Positions 22,501 to 33,500 of a stretch of DNA of 64,000 bases are shown here, in pieces. A model generated the notes under the pieces. That model ran no database searches, had not been told where the DNA came from, and was given only the letters and a program-made list of their open reading frames with translations. The number at the start of each line of letters is the position of its first letter. The stretch's first letter is position 1. The stretch spans positions 2,542,001-2,606,000 of the forward strand of contig JASJFJ010000002.1 in the NCBI GenBank assembly GCA_030412805.1, read 5' to 3'. A program made the position numbers and the translations under genes. This DNA is from Westerdykella aurantiaca. Lineage: Eukaryota > Ascomycota > Dothideomycetes > Pleosporales > Sporormiaceae.

Positions 22501-23135
22501 GATGACATGAGAGGTCTACGGTCGAGCGGTCGCGTGGGTTGTATAAGGATTCGTACGGGTAGAAGTGTGCGGGTAGGTCCCCAGTGAGCGGTTGCGGTGG
22601 GTGTGAGTAGAGTTACAAGTTGTGGGTGTGTGGGTGATGTGATTGTGAGCGGGGATGCAAGTGCGCGGATGCGGCAGGTGTGAAAGCCCGCGCGGCGTCG
22701 AGCGGAGTCGTCGCTCTCCCAGTCGATGTCAAAGGTAAGACGAAGTTCGTGAAAGAGGTACAAGTCGGAAATGAGTGGGTGCCGCTGCGCACTCGAAAGG
22801 GTTGTCGGTTGGGGTTTGTGAGTGGGTGTTCAAGCGGGTTTGCGGCAGGCACCGGATGTGGTGATGGAAGTGAAGCTGCGGGTCGCGTTGGGGGAGCCGC
22901 GCCAAGACTTTGACGCCACCCCTCTGGCCAATCAAAATCTACCATTCTCACGTAGAATAAATCTATGGCAGAGGCTCGCCCATGAAAAAGCGGAGACATG
23001 TTCACCGTCATTGTATACAAACTATGTACTCAAATCTCAAGAATCTGGGTGGCGTCATGAGTTACATAGCGGACTAATTCAACCAGTATGCACATTGTAG
23101 CAGGACCTCTTCACGAATGTGATGTGAAAGATCCA
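22501..23135. other. TAF1 promoter and TGS1 3' flank
   Basis: About 635 nt between two minus-strand genes. No additional gene is seen. It contains CACAC/GTGTGG-rich sequence upstream of TAF1 (22550-22640) and a short AT-rich segment near 23000. Confidence 0.5.
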
Positions 23136-24209
23136 TCACTGCTCAGACACTCCTTCCTCTGTCTGTTGGACGCCCTCGACGGCACCGTCCTCGGTCTCTA
23201 CCTCCGCCCTCATCTGAACGTCCTCCACGGCACCGTTTTCGGCCTCTTCCTCTGCTTCAGGGAACTTCCAGTCTCCAAAATAGACACAAAGAGCCTATGA
23301 ATACAATTAGCCTGTACTTGAACGTTGTGAAGTGGAATCTCACCTTGCTAGCCCCCTTGATACAATAATGCGCAACTTCCAACTTCTTGTCTTCTGGCGC
23401 GTACTTGGCGATCTGGTTCAAATCCGAAGTCCGCGGAAGGTAGAGAACCAGGTGATTGCTGACTTTGATGAAACTTTTGTAGAGCGTCTCCAGATTATAC
23501 GGCTGCATCTTCGAAAGATCAAAGACGCCCACACCGTTGTATTCGGAGCCTGCACTGGTTAGTGACAGGATGTGAAATCAGGCCGGCGGACGACTTACCA
23601 CCCCAAGGCGGACTCGCAAAGACGACGGCATTCTGCGAGCCGGCAAATCGCTGCCGAATGACATCAAAGCAGTCCCCCCGGATCCACACGATCTTCTTCT
23701 CGACCCCGTATACCTTCGCATTGTGCTTTGCGCACTTCATGGTTGCCGGGTCGCGCTCGATAGCAAATACTTGCCTCCAGCGCCCTTCACGGGCGAAAGC
23801 GATTGCATTGCCGCCGACGCCGGCGAACGCGTCAATGATTACGTCCTTCCCTTGCGGTACGGCCTCGGAGATGTGCACAGCGACCGTGCTGGATATCGTC
23901 AGTCCGCGCAACGAATCAAGTCAAGTGGGACTATTACTTTGCAATGGACTCAGGCGTAACACCATACCAAGCTTCCTCCGTCATCCAAATGCCCTGATCA
24001 TAACGTTCCCAGATTACATGCCTCTGGGCAAAATATCTGTGAAAACACGTCAGTGGAATCCCATGCCGTGCCAGAAGGGGCTTTGCTCACTTTTTCAGCT
24101 TACTGGGAACCTCGCTGAACTCCTCCCAACGATATATCCCTTCATCTTCGGGTGGCTCCTCTTCCTTCATCATTTCATCGATGTGGACGATCTCACGAGG
24201 TTGAGACAT
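23136..24209 (-). CDS. TGS1: Trimethylguanosine synthase (Tgs1)
   Basis: Five exons (24209-24091, 24036-23938, 23888-23599, 23549-23344, 23294-23136) encode about 290 residues. The enzyme hypermethylates the m7G cap of snRNAs and snoRNAs to the 2,2,7-trimethyl form. The N-terminus contains YRWEEFSEVPSKLKKYFAQR and WMTEEAWYGVTPESIA, characteristic of the cap-binding part. The Rossmann-like methyltransferase core has SAM motif I DVIIDAFAGVGGNAIAFA (residues 88-105), an acidic ERDP after beta-2, and the catalytic SPPWGG (165-170) whose Trp stacks on m7G. The last exon adds an acidic tail. It is divergent from the GRASP gene with 269 nt between start codons. Every intron is 48-54 nt and phase changes are consistent. 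Confidence 0.93.
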
Positions 24210-24478
24210 GCTTTCCTGGCTATCCCTGTTCTGGACTTGTGCAGGCGCGCTAGGCCGGATACTGCTGCCTGGTTTTGGCGTTGTACTGGAACGCAGTCGT
24301 CTGTGACGGTGTTTCGTAGCGTGACAGCAATGAAACTAGGCTCCTCGAAGACCTTTTCACCACGGCGGATCCGAACGCCGACTTTTCAAATCCAAAACCG
24401 AAAACTGCCCAGCTACAGGATTGTGAAAACGGAAAGCCATCATCTTCCTACCATCGCGTGGCGCGTGGATCCGAAGCT
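24210..24478. promoter_or_regulatory. Divergent promoter, TGS1 / GRASP
   Basis: Only 269 nt separate the two start codons, so the 5' regions of both genes are here. No specific factor site is recognisable. Confidence 0.5.
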
Positions 24479-26265
24479 ATGGCCACCTCAACCCCAGACA
24501 TGGATCAGCCACAACCAAACCACCTGTCCTCGACCTCTCCGAACAACCCTCCCAATCCGCATTCCGCAGAACCCGCGCCGCATCTGATTACCAGCATGTT
24601 CGGGGCGCTAAATCGCTTTATTTCGAGGCTCGACGCCGCCCCCGAGGACCAGAGTCCCGCTTCGCAAGGGGGCTACGGGTTCCAGGTGCTAAGGAATACG
24701 AACCCGGAGGTACCGCTGGAGCCGTGGTTTGACTTCATTATTGGGATTAATGGGCGCACAATTGTGAGAGATGTTTTTAGAGATGTTATTGCCAGGGTTT
24801 CACTGCTAATTGACCTTGTGCAGGATAATCCAGACCCAAATCTGTTTGCGACCGAAGTGAGGAACTGCGCTGGGACTACCATCAGCCTGGGCATTTTCAG
24901 CGCAAAGGTGAGCATGTTCAGATTTCCTTTTTCTCGACGATACCAGAGCAAATTGATATCTCTCGTTCTATGGCTGGCTTATGCCCAAATTCCACTTCTT
25001 TTTCCCACGTTTTCTTTTTCTCACAAATCTGCCCATCCCCACCGAACCGTCCATTGATGGAGCTCTTCCTGGACTATTCCCCCATACCGCTCGACTCTTT
25101 TGCCTTCCTCGCTCTCTCCTCTTCTCTTCCTCTTCTATTCATCTCCTTTCATGCCAAACTCCCCTTCTCCCCCAAACCGCAAACTGACCCCAACCCAGGG
25201 CCAAAAGATCCGCGAGATCTTCATCCCCATCCCCTCGTCCTCACCCACCCTCGGCGTCTCCCTCCAATGGACCCCACTCTCCGCCTCCTACGACGTATGG
25301 CACATCCTGGACGTGATTCCCAACTCGCCCGCCGAACAGGCCGGCCTGCTCCCCTATGGCGACTACGTGATCGGCAGCCCCGAGGGCCTTGTGCGAGGGG
25401 AAAGTGGGTTGGGGGAGTTGGTGGAAGACGTACGTCAATTGTTCCCCTATTCTCCATTATGTTCCTTCCTCCTGTCAGATCCCATCCATATCCCATTCTT
25501 CGGCTGCCCGTTTCCCTCACCAATGATCGATTCCCTTCCAGATATCCAGCTCTCTCCAAAAAACCCATGCTAACCACACCCTCCATCCAGTTCCTCAACC
25601 GCCCCCTCCCCCTCTTCGTCTACAACCACGAATACAACGTCACCCGCCCCATCACCATCACGCCCTCTCGCTCCTGGGGCGGCGACGGCGCCCTAGGCTG
25701 CGTCCTCGGCTTCGGCGCGCTCCACCGCATCCCGGCCCCGCTGGAAGAACCGCCCCAGGCACCGGGCGAAACGCTCTTCGCCTCGTCGCCGCACACCTCG
25801 TTCGACGAGAAGCGCGGGGCGGACGCGACGCTGGGCGCGGGGCTCGTAGGCAACGCGCTCTTCGTCCCCGCGGACATGGGCCAGGGGAAATCGCCTCCAC
25901 CGGGTCCAGCTCCGGCGACATCGACATCGACGTCCCCCCAGCCTCACGCTCACCACCCGCCGCCCAAGCGCAAGGCGCGCGCCCACCACGCGTACCACAC
26001 GCACGCGCAGCACGACGCCGGCGCCGCGGACGCCAGCCTCGACGACTACTTCCGAGAGGGCGAGATCAAGAGCCAGGAGCAGGACCACGCGCCCAAGCCC
26101 AAGGGCGATGTGCCGCCGCCGCCGAGGATGGGGGGTGCTGGGCCGCCGCCGCGAGGGCCGCCGCCCAAGGGGGGTCCGCCGAGGAGTGGGACGGGGACGC
26201 CCGTGCTGGCGGGTGGGGGTGACGGGGAGAGTAAAGGGGAAGGGGAGGAGGAGGGGACGTCATGA
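24479..26265 (+). CDS. GRH1: Golgi reassembly-stacking protein (GRASP55/65, Grh1)
   Basis: Exons 24479-24763, 24824-24907, 25199-25429 and 25591-26265 give about 424 residues. Two tandem PDZ-like GRASP repeats are visible. The first is GGYGFQVLRNTNPEVPLEPW with FDFIIGINGRTI and DNPDPNLFATEVRNCAG. The second is LGVSLQWTPLSASYDVWHIL with NSPAEQAGLLPYGDYVIGSP and VYNHEYNVTRPITI. It ends with SWGGDGALGCVLGFGALHRI. The C-terminal 130 residues are Pro/Gly/His-rich and disordered (PPPRGPPPKGGPP). GRASP proteins tether Golgi and COPII membranes and support unconventional secretion. The frame opens at ATG 24479, but Met40 (24596, MFGALNRFISRLD) matches the usual fungal N-terminus, so translation may begin there. 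The second intron (291 nt) is the longest in this window. Confidence 0.92.
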
Positions 26266-26956
26266 GATCGTGGGTGGAGGGGGATCCAGGAGGAAGGGAA
26301 GAGGTGAGGGAGTGGGCGTGCGAAGCGATGGGGTATATACCACATAAAGGGCGAAACGAACCTTCAGCGAGCGGGCAAAACAGTTATGAACAACGATGCT
26401 ATATCCTCCACCTATGATATGATGACTATCTAGCGGCAGTGAACCTCCGGCTCACGCACGTCTCTCCTCTAGCTCATTTTGTGCGTTGTGTGTTGTGTGC
26501 CATGGCAACGACGCAATGCCCACCTCCTTCTACTGGGAGGTGGTTGGAAAAGGCAAAAGGAAGGAATGGTAGTACCATAGCAATGAATGGAGGGAACCTT
26601 TTGTCGTCCCTGACGTGACATGGCAGATCCAACCGTTTCCGTTAACCAAAACAAATGACCGACAAACCCCACAGAAAAGAAAACCATTAAAACAAAAAAT
26701 TCCCACCCACCGCCTTTAGCCAAAACCTACCCATATCCCTTGGAAACGCCCGTAGCCCGCAAACCGAAAATGCAAAACATGACAGGTCGTTTCCGTCCGA
26801 AATATCGCGACCAAGCGTACCGGGCCAACCAACACAACTCCAAAGGGCAGATTTTCCAACATCCTTTCATCAAGCAGAGAGTGAAATGCCATCTTCGATG
26901 CCCGCCTCTTCTCTTCGTCCCTTCACCTCCATCGCCCTGGTCGCCGCTCCCCTCCC
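26266..26956. other. Convergent spacer between GRASP and the RING-like gene
   Basis: About 690 nt between two 3' ends. No gene or repeat is apparent. It contains an A-rich stretch near 26670-26700. Confidence 0.5.
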
Positions 26957-28549
26957 TCATCTAATATCCAGCTGGAACGGCTTGAACTTCCCCCCGACGG
27001 CCCCGCACCTCGGACACCTCGCCGTCCTCCCCCTCGTCTGCTCACTTACCAGCACATCCACACACTCCTGGCACAACCCACAAATACACTCGGTGCACGC
27101 GAAGCTCTCCTTGAGCACCGACAGCTTCCTACAGGCGGCGCAGTAGATTTGCACAGGGTGGAGATAGGTGGGGGAGGAGTCCGAGAGGCCCTGGGAGGGC
27201 ATGTGGAAGTTGATGCCGGAAGTGGTGGACTCGATGGAAGATTCGACCGAGGGGAAGGGCTGCAGGTCGGACAGTTCCGGGGGAGGCGGGGTGAGGGCTT
27301 TGTGGAGGGGCGATGCAGTGTAGGACTGGATGTGAGGGGCGGGGGCGGCAAAGGGAGGGAGGGAAGAACGGCTGAAGATCTGTGGGGAGTGAGTCGGCGA
27401 TTGAGGCACCTAGAAGTTAGCTTTACGGTATGGGGCTGTCGGGATCGCATGCTTACTGGAGTCAGATCGCGGCTATCTTCCTCTGTTGCCGAAGCGGCTG
27501 CATCAATGAGGTCTTCCCATCGCTTCCCATAGATGGCGGCTGCTGTCTGCGGCTCTGCGGAATACGCCTTCAATCTCCGCTGTTCTTTGGACTTCAACCG
27601 CTCATGCTTCGCCTTGCCGACCGAAGACTTGCGAGGGCGGTTCGGCTTCACGGAACGAGGGGCTGGGGGAAGGGTGGAGGAACGACCGGGTGGCGACCGT
27701 GCCATTGAAGACGGCAGCAACTCGTGTTGCAGGGCAGACGATGTGTAGTAAGGCTCGTGGGCAGTGAGGTGCTGCTCCATGGCAGTCGGCGCGAAGCGGG
27801 CGCGGGGCCTGTAGCCCTTGGTATCTGGCTCCGAAGTGGCCTCCTGCGGAAGCAATCGCGTCAGCAACGCAGGGTCTGCATAGACGTGGGTGAAGGGACC
27901 TACCGGATCCGACTCCCAATCGTAATCGACCCGTGAAGTGTGCAATGAGGCTAGGGCAGCGGCCGCGCTGGCGGCGGGCAGGATGGATGCTCGGCGCACC
28001 TCACCCACAGCTCTGGCACCGCCGGCAGCGTAATCGTCGGGGTAGAAGGCATTGCGATCGCCTCCGAGGCCTTTGAGCTGCGTCAGTCTCCGGCAATGCT
28101 GGAGAGACAAGGGCACCAACCTTGTGGGCCTGCAGAAGTATGGGATTGTACGGGTTGGGGGGGACGCTCTTGGGGAGGGGAGTTGATCATCAGCGTGAAG
28201 CTCTCTTCGGTGGCGGGGAGCTTGGGGATGTAGTGCTCGGGATGCGCGCGGCGGATATGCTCCTGCATGGAGCGATATCGCTTCTCCTGTAGAGGGCATG
28301 GTGTCAGTGGAGCGCAATGAGAGCTGAGGAGGGCGGAGTAGTGGAGGGAGGGAGGCTGGCGGGGAAGGGGAAGGGGAGCAGGATGGCCATGAGGAACCGC
28401 AAAGAGAGGAGGCAATGGGAGACGGGAGGACTCACGCCAGTGCAGCGCTTCCGACAAGCAGAGCCATCTTGGTTCCGCAAGGGACAGACGACGACGTTGT
28501 TCTCGTCGGAAACGGAGAAGGATCCAGTGAGCGATGCTCGAGGCGGCAT
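26957..28549 (-). CDS. Conserved fungal protein with C2H2-like and RING-like fingers
   Basis: Five exons (28549-28436, 28286-28152, 28077-27904, 27843-27457, 27409-26957) give about 420 residues. An in-frame ATG four codons upstream (28561) is also possible. Residues 20-60 form a likely zinc finger: CPLRNQDGSACRKRC followed by MQEHIRRAHPEHY. The central part is Ser/Pro-rich and includes ARSPPGRSSTLPPAPRS and a helix AAAIYGKRWEDLIDAAASAT. The C-terminal 70 residues hold paired CxxC motifs (YCAACRKLS, CTECICGLCQECV, RCPRCGAVGG) and end KFKPFQLDIR, consistent with a RING-like fold. I recognise this arrangement as conserved in filamentous ascomycetes but know no function. A ubiquitin-ligase role is only an inference. 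Exon 5 contains GTAAGTGAGCAG, which looks like a donor and acceptor but is too short to be an intron. Confidence 0.82.
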
Positions 28550-28561
28550 CCCCAGCTGCAT

Positions 28562-30556
28562 CTACCCTCGCGGGACCGTGCGAGGCGGACGGAGCGGGCG
28601 GGCGGCGGCAGGTAGGTATGGGAAAATCGGAGGCGCAAAGCGCAGGAGAGGTTCAATGGGCGGCGCAAATGGCAGAGACAGCTGGTGGTGGTGGAGCTCT
28701 GGCAAGCTCTGGCAAGCTTCGGACAGCGTCCTGGGGGGGAGCTATGACGAAGGGTGAGCAAGAGCTGGGAAAGGCGGGCACAAAGCGAGCTCCCTGGGAG
28801 AGAGGGCTGTGCAGGTTTCGTTGTTCGTAATGCGACAGAGAGGGGCAAGGCTGGGTTTGGGGGGGGAGCTGGATGAGTGGCTTTCAAAGAGTGGTGCAGG
28901 TTGGGGCAAGGTGGTGGTGGTACAAAAGGTGGGTGGGCGGCAAAAGCGGACTGGGGAGGGGAGGGGGAGGGGGGGTGGGAGGTGGGAGGAGAAAGGTCGG
29001 GAGCAGCAAGTGGGGGAAGGGAGGATAGCAGCGAGCTCTCTCTTTGATGACCGCGGGCCCACACAGGGAGGGGATTTTTTTTTTCTGCTCGTGCTGATGA
29101 ACCCTCTGCCGATGGGCTCGTGGGCTCGTGGGCTCTCGCATGAAAAACGGTGAATTGCTGTCCCGCCGCTGCTATCTTTGTATCGACTGCTGCCCACGTA
29201 CCCATGCGTCCCGGTCGAGCGCTGAGATGACTGTTTCATGCGTATAGATTAATCAGCTCTGCGAGTCCGACTGTAGCAACAATTATTTGGACTTGCTCTT
29301 CTGCTTGTCTCTTCTTCATCTCTCGACTTCCTCCACAAGGCCATGACCAGGGGAGCTCCGGCCTTTTGCAGCTCATGTGGGCACCTCTAGCTCCGTCGCG
29401 CCTTTGCCCAGGCCTGAGGCGTCCTATATTCGCAGTAGCAAAGCCTCCAGAGGCAAGGTTCATGGTCTTTACGCGTTCGCCGAGGTGTTTTTGGGCCTGT
29501 ATTGGATTTGTCAGATCATATTGCCGCCGCTGATTGGTAGTTCCAATGTCCTGTATATAATGACCGTGCGGTATAAGAAGAGATGGAAGGGCATGGCGCT
29601 CGGATGGGGACCTGCGCTGTCGGAATGTTTACAGAAATGAAACGAGAGTTCCAAGGTGTTGTTTGGGTGATGGAGAGGAACAACATTGAACTGAGAACGC
29701 CCGTCCGGATTTTCGTCGTGGTCCACTTGTGGCACGGAAGGTGTTGCCGAGTCGGCAATTCTTTCCCGCTTTACGCCGTACTCCAACGCCCTTCATAAGA
29801 CTACTGGGAGCACGAGGGCTTCCAAGTTAGCTCCTAAAAATGACATACCTCATGGTTCTCTATATCCACACTCTCGGTGAGTATGCTAGGTTTTTGACAC
29901 TTCTCCCATGGCAAATTTTAAATCGCCACTCTATATCCATTTCTTCTACCAAGTATACATGTAGAAACAATATTATTTGTCTAAACTGTTGACGATCGAG
30001 TGTCAACCCAATACACACAAACAGAATACGATATATCGCATGTATACGGTATTTTCCCGTAAAACTGTGTGAATTGAAGAGCCTCCACAGGCACCTATTT
30101 CCCGATATGTTGCTCGGTGCGAAGTTGCTGGGTAGCTAGCCCGACCAACGCTTTCCATCAGCCGAAACACCAGACAAATCATATCCAACTCTAGAAAGAA
30201 CTGCGGACGACGAAGCACGATTCTCTGGTTCTACTCCTGCCACATAAACACCAATGATTCACTGCCTGTGGTGAATGCGACTCCTCACTGACATCAAACG
30301 TCTGAACAACATGGCAAACAAGGACCCTGGGAAAGGCACGGAAGGAAACGGGAACTATACATCATGCGTGAAAAATCCCCTATAAACATATGCAAATGCG
30401 GTGGCCTCTAACCTCGGAGAGCCCAAACACCCGCCCAGAACAGCCCTCGCTATGCAGGTCAGCAACTGTACAAAGGGTTCCAAGAAACGCCCTTCTTAAC
30501 CGCTGAAAACAAAAAACATGCATGTATCCCGTTGACCGCAATTCTCGCCGCCTCCA
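28562..30556. other. Gene-free 2 kb between RING-like gene and RecQ 3' end
   Basis: The left part (28560-29200) is strongly purine-biased on the plus strand (GGGAGG-rich near 28950-29000) and should contain the promoter of the RING-like gene. The right part becomes AT-rich (29830-30010) and ends in the RecQ 3' flank. Frames at 28809-29153 and 29377-29640 lack an ATG or protein-like composition. No gene called. Confidence 0.5.
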
Positions 30557-33500
30557 TCAACTCGGCATAGCCATGATGCCAGACCAGCCTCCACCTACTC
30601 CACCCCCTCCACTGCCCCTGCCCCCTCCACCACCACCAGGACCTTTCCTCGCCATCCCACCGCTGCCACTGGTCGTCCTCTTTCTGGGCGCTGCCTTCTT
30701 CGCTGTCCCCTTTTTCTTCACACCCGCGTACCCCTTGCTCGACCCACCTCCACCGCCACCAGAAGACCTGCGATGCTTGCTATTCTTGAACGGCAGCTGC
30801 CTTCGTTCCGGAAGCGGCGGTTTCGACGCGTTCCGCTCCTTCACCCAGTTCGCACCCGCCGGCAGCGGCCGGAATTCCTCCACCCTAGGCTCCCTGGTCG
30901 GTACAAAGTGGTGGCTTTTGTGCATCTCAGGCTCTTCGTACTCGGCGTCCTCGGCGTCCATGCCATCTAGGTCGTCCACGTCAAATCCACCGCCATAGAT
31001 GCTCTCCGTATCCGACCCTGCAGAAGGTTCAGGTGAGCAGAGATCGATGACATGTGTGATCTGATGGTTCGGATCCAACGGCCGCTCATCCCCATCGTCA
31101 TAGTCTTCGTCTTCCTCTTCCCCTTCCTCAGATACAATGTCGCGTTGCTCAGCGGCCTGCTCTCTCGACGGGGGCAGGTAATTTCCATAAGTCTGCCTAG
31201 TTCTCTCGATGAGTGGAAGGAAGTTCTTCCCAAAGTGCTTGACCTTCTCCTCTTGGATCCCGGGTATCTTGCCCATCTCCTTCAGATCTCTCGGCAGATC
31301 GAGACCCATCTCGCGGAGAATGGTGTCGGAGAAGGGTTGATTGCGAAGATTCTTCTGCACGAGAATCTTCTGGCCAACGCCCTTTGCCTCCCGGACAAAG
31401 TCCTCGAGGATGATGGATTGTATTTCGCTGAGGTCTTTCATCCGCTCATAAACCGTAAGGGGCCGCGCAATAGCCTTCTTCTTATTCCCCTTCGGAATAG
31501 ATGGTTTTGGACTTCGCACGGGCTCGAAGGCTTCGTCGGACGACGGCCCTTCGTCGTCCTGCACTACGGGACGTTTCGCGGTCCGTCGCTGCCGTTGCAC
31601 CTGCTTGGAGCCGCCGTCCCGAGCAGAAACATTCTCGCGCGCAGTGCGCTTGACAGGAGCCCGTATAGGGGACGAAACGTTGGTGGAAGGGTAGTTTGAG
31701 TGCATCTGTCTCGGCTTCTTCGCGGCTCGCCCAGGCGTAACCGAGACCTGCATCTTCACCCTTTTGCGTTCTTCGGCATAGTCCCGCCAGCGCGCTCCGA
31801 GCTGCAGACGATCAGTGGAAGACGGCGAGAGAGTGATCCAAGACATACCTTAATATACGTGGTCGCGAATTTCTTCTTGTTCAATACGCTCTCTTGTGAT
31901 AGCGCTTGGTTATCGAGCAACAGCGAGAACAAACGCTGCACGTCGTTCCGTATCAGGTCTTGTCCATACCCGAATGCTGCAAGTCCATGCTTAATGAACC
32001 TGGATTTCTTGTACCCTCGAAAGGCGTCGACGCACTGGAGCACGGTGGCGCTTTGCCCTTGAACCTGTTCGACAAGTCTGACTGCAGCAGATGCGTACGA
32101 AGTCAGATCCTTCTCCTCGTATACTATGCCGGACCTGCAGTTGTCGCATGTCTGGTGGCAATCTTCACGCCGGAACTTCTCGCTGAAGTAACGCAAGACT
32201 TGAACCCTTCGACAGTCACTCTTGTTCTCACAGTACTGCACGACATCGCGCAGCATGTTGTGTTGTCTCTGCTTCTGCTCATTGTCCCCATCACCGTCGT
32301 TGATCATCTTCCTCAACGTGTTGGAGTCTGCGTACATGTAGTACAGGTAACATTCGGACCGCATCCCGTCACGGCCAGCACGTCCCGTCTCTTGGTAATA
32401 CCCTTCCAGGCTCTTTGGCAGGCTGTGATGGATGACGAACCGCACATCTGCCTTGTCGATGCCCATCCCGAACGCGATGGTGGCAACAATCACGTGGTAT
32501 TCGTTCTTCTGCCACTGCTTCTGGACCTGCGATCGCTCCTGCGATTGCATGCCGGCGTGGTAGTGATGGGCTCGTACGCCCAACTCGTTCAGTTTCTTCG
32601 CCACATTTTCGCACGTTTTGCGGGCCAGACAGTAAACGATACCGCACTGGCCAGAGTGCCTCGATTGGATCAACTCCGCGATACTCCCGACGACGTTTTT
32701 CGCTTTTTCTCGAACCTCGTACGACAGATTGGGCCTGTTGAAGCTTTGGGAGAATTTGCGACACCCTTGGATGCCTAGATTTGCCATCACATCTGTCTGG
32801 ACTAGTTGCGTCGCCGTGGCCGTGAGGGCGATTATGGGGACTCCGGGGAACTGGCGAAGCACATCTCCAAGGGCTTTGTAGTCAGGGCGGAAATCGTGAC
32901 CCCATTGGCTGACACAGTGAGCTTCGTCGATGACGACACGGGCGAGTTGCCCCCTTCCGTGGAGCTTCTTGAATGCGTCGAGCATCCTCTGGCTTTTCCC
33001 TAGCATCTCTGGTGTGACGTACAGGAGCTGGAGGGAGCTCTGGGGTTCCCGGCTCTCCATCCTCCTCATAATATCGCTTTTCTCCGCGCCGCTGGTCTCT
33101 CCATTGATCAACGCTGCTTGCATTTTGAAGCGGCCCTGGCACGCATTCACCTGATCTTCCATCAAGCTAAGAAGCGGAGAAATGACGACGGTGACGCCTT
33201 GTGTCCTGCCGGACCTAATGACCGCAGGCAGCTGGTAGCATAACGACTTCCCACCTCCAGTGGGCATGAGCACAAAACAATGCTCTCCACCCAAGGTGGT
33301 GTTGATTGCTTCTAGCTGACCTGGACGGAATCCCCTCAGTTTGAACTGCCGGGTCATCACATATTTCACCTCGTCTGACCAAGGAAAGTTGTAACCCTCG
33401 TCGTTGAGCTGCGACTTTCGCGGGGAACGGGTACTTAGCCGTTGTCGGCTGCGAGCAACTGACGATTCAGGAATAGATTTCACGATTTGGCGCCGCGAGT

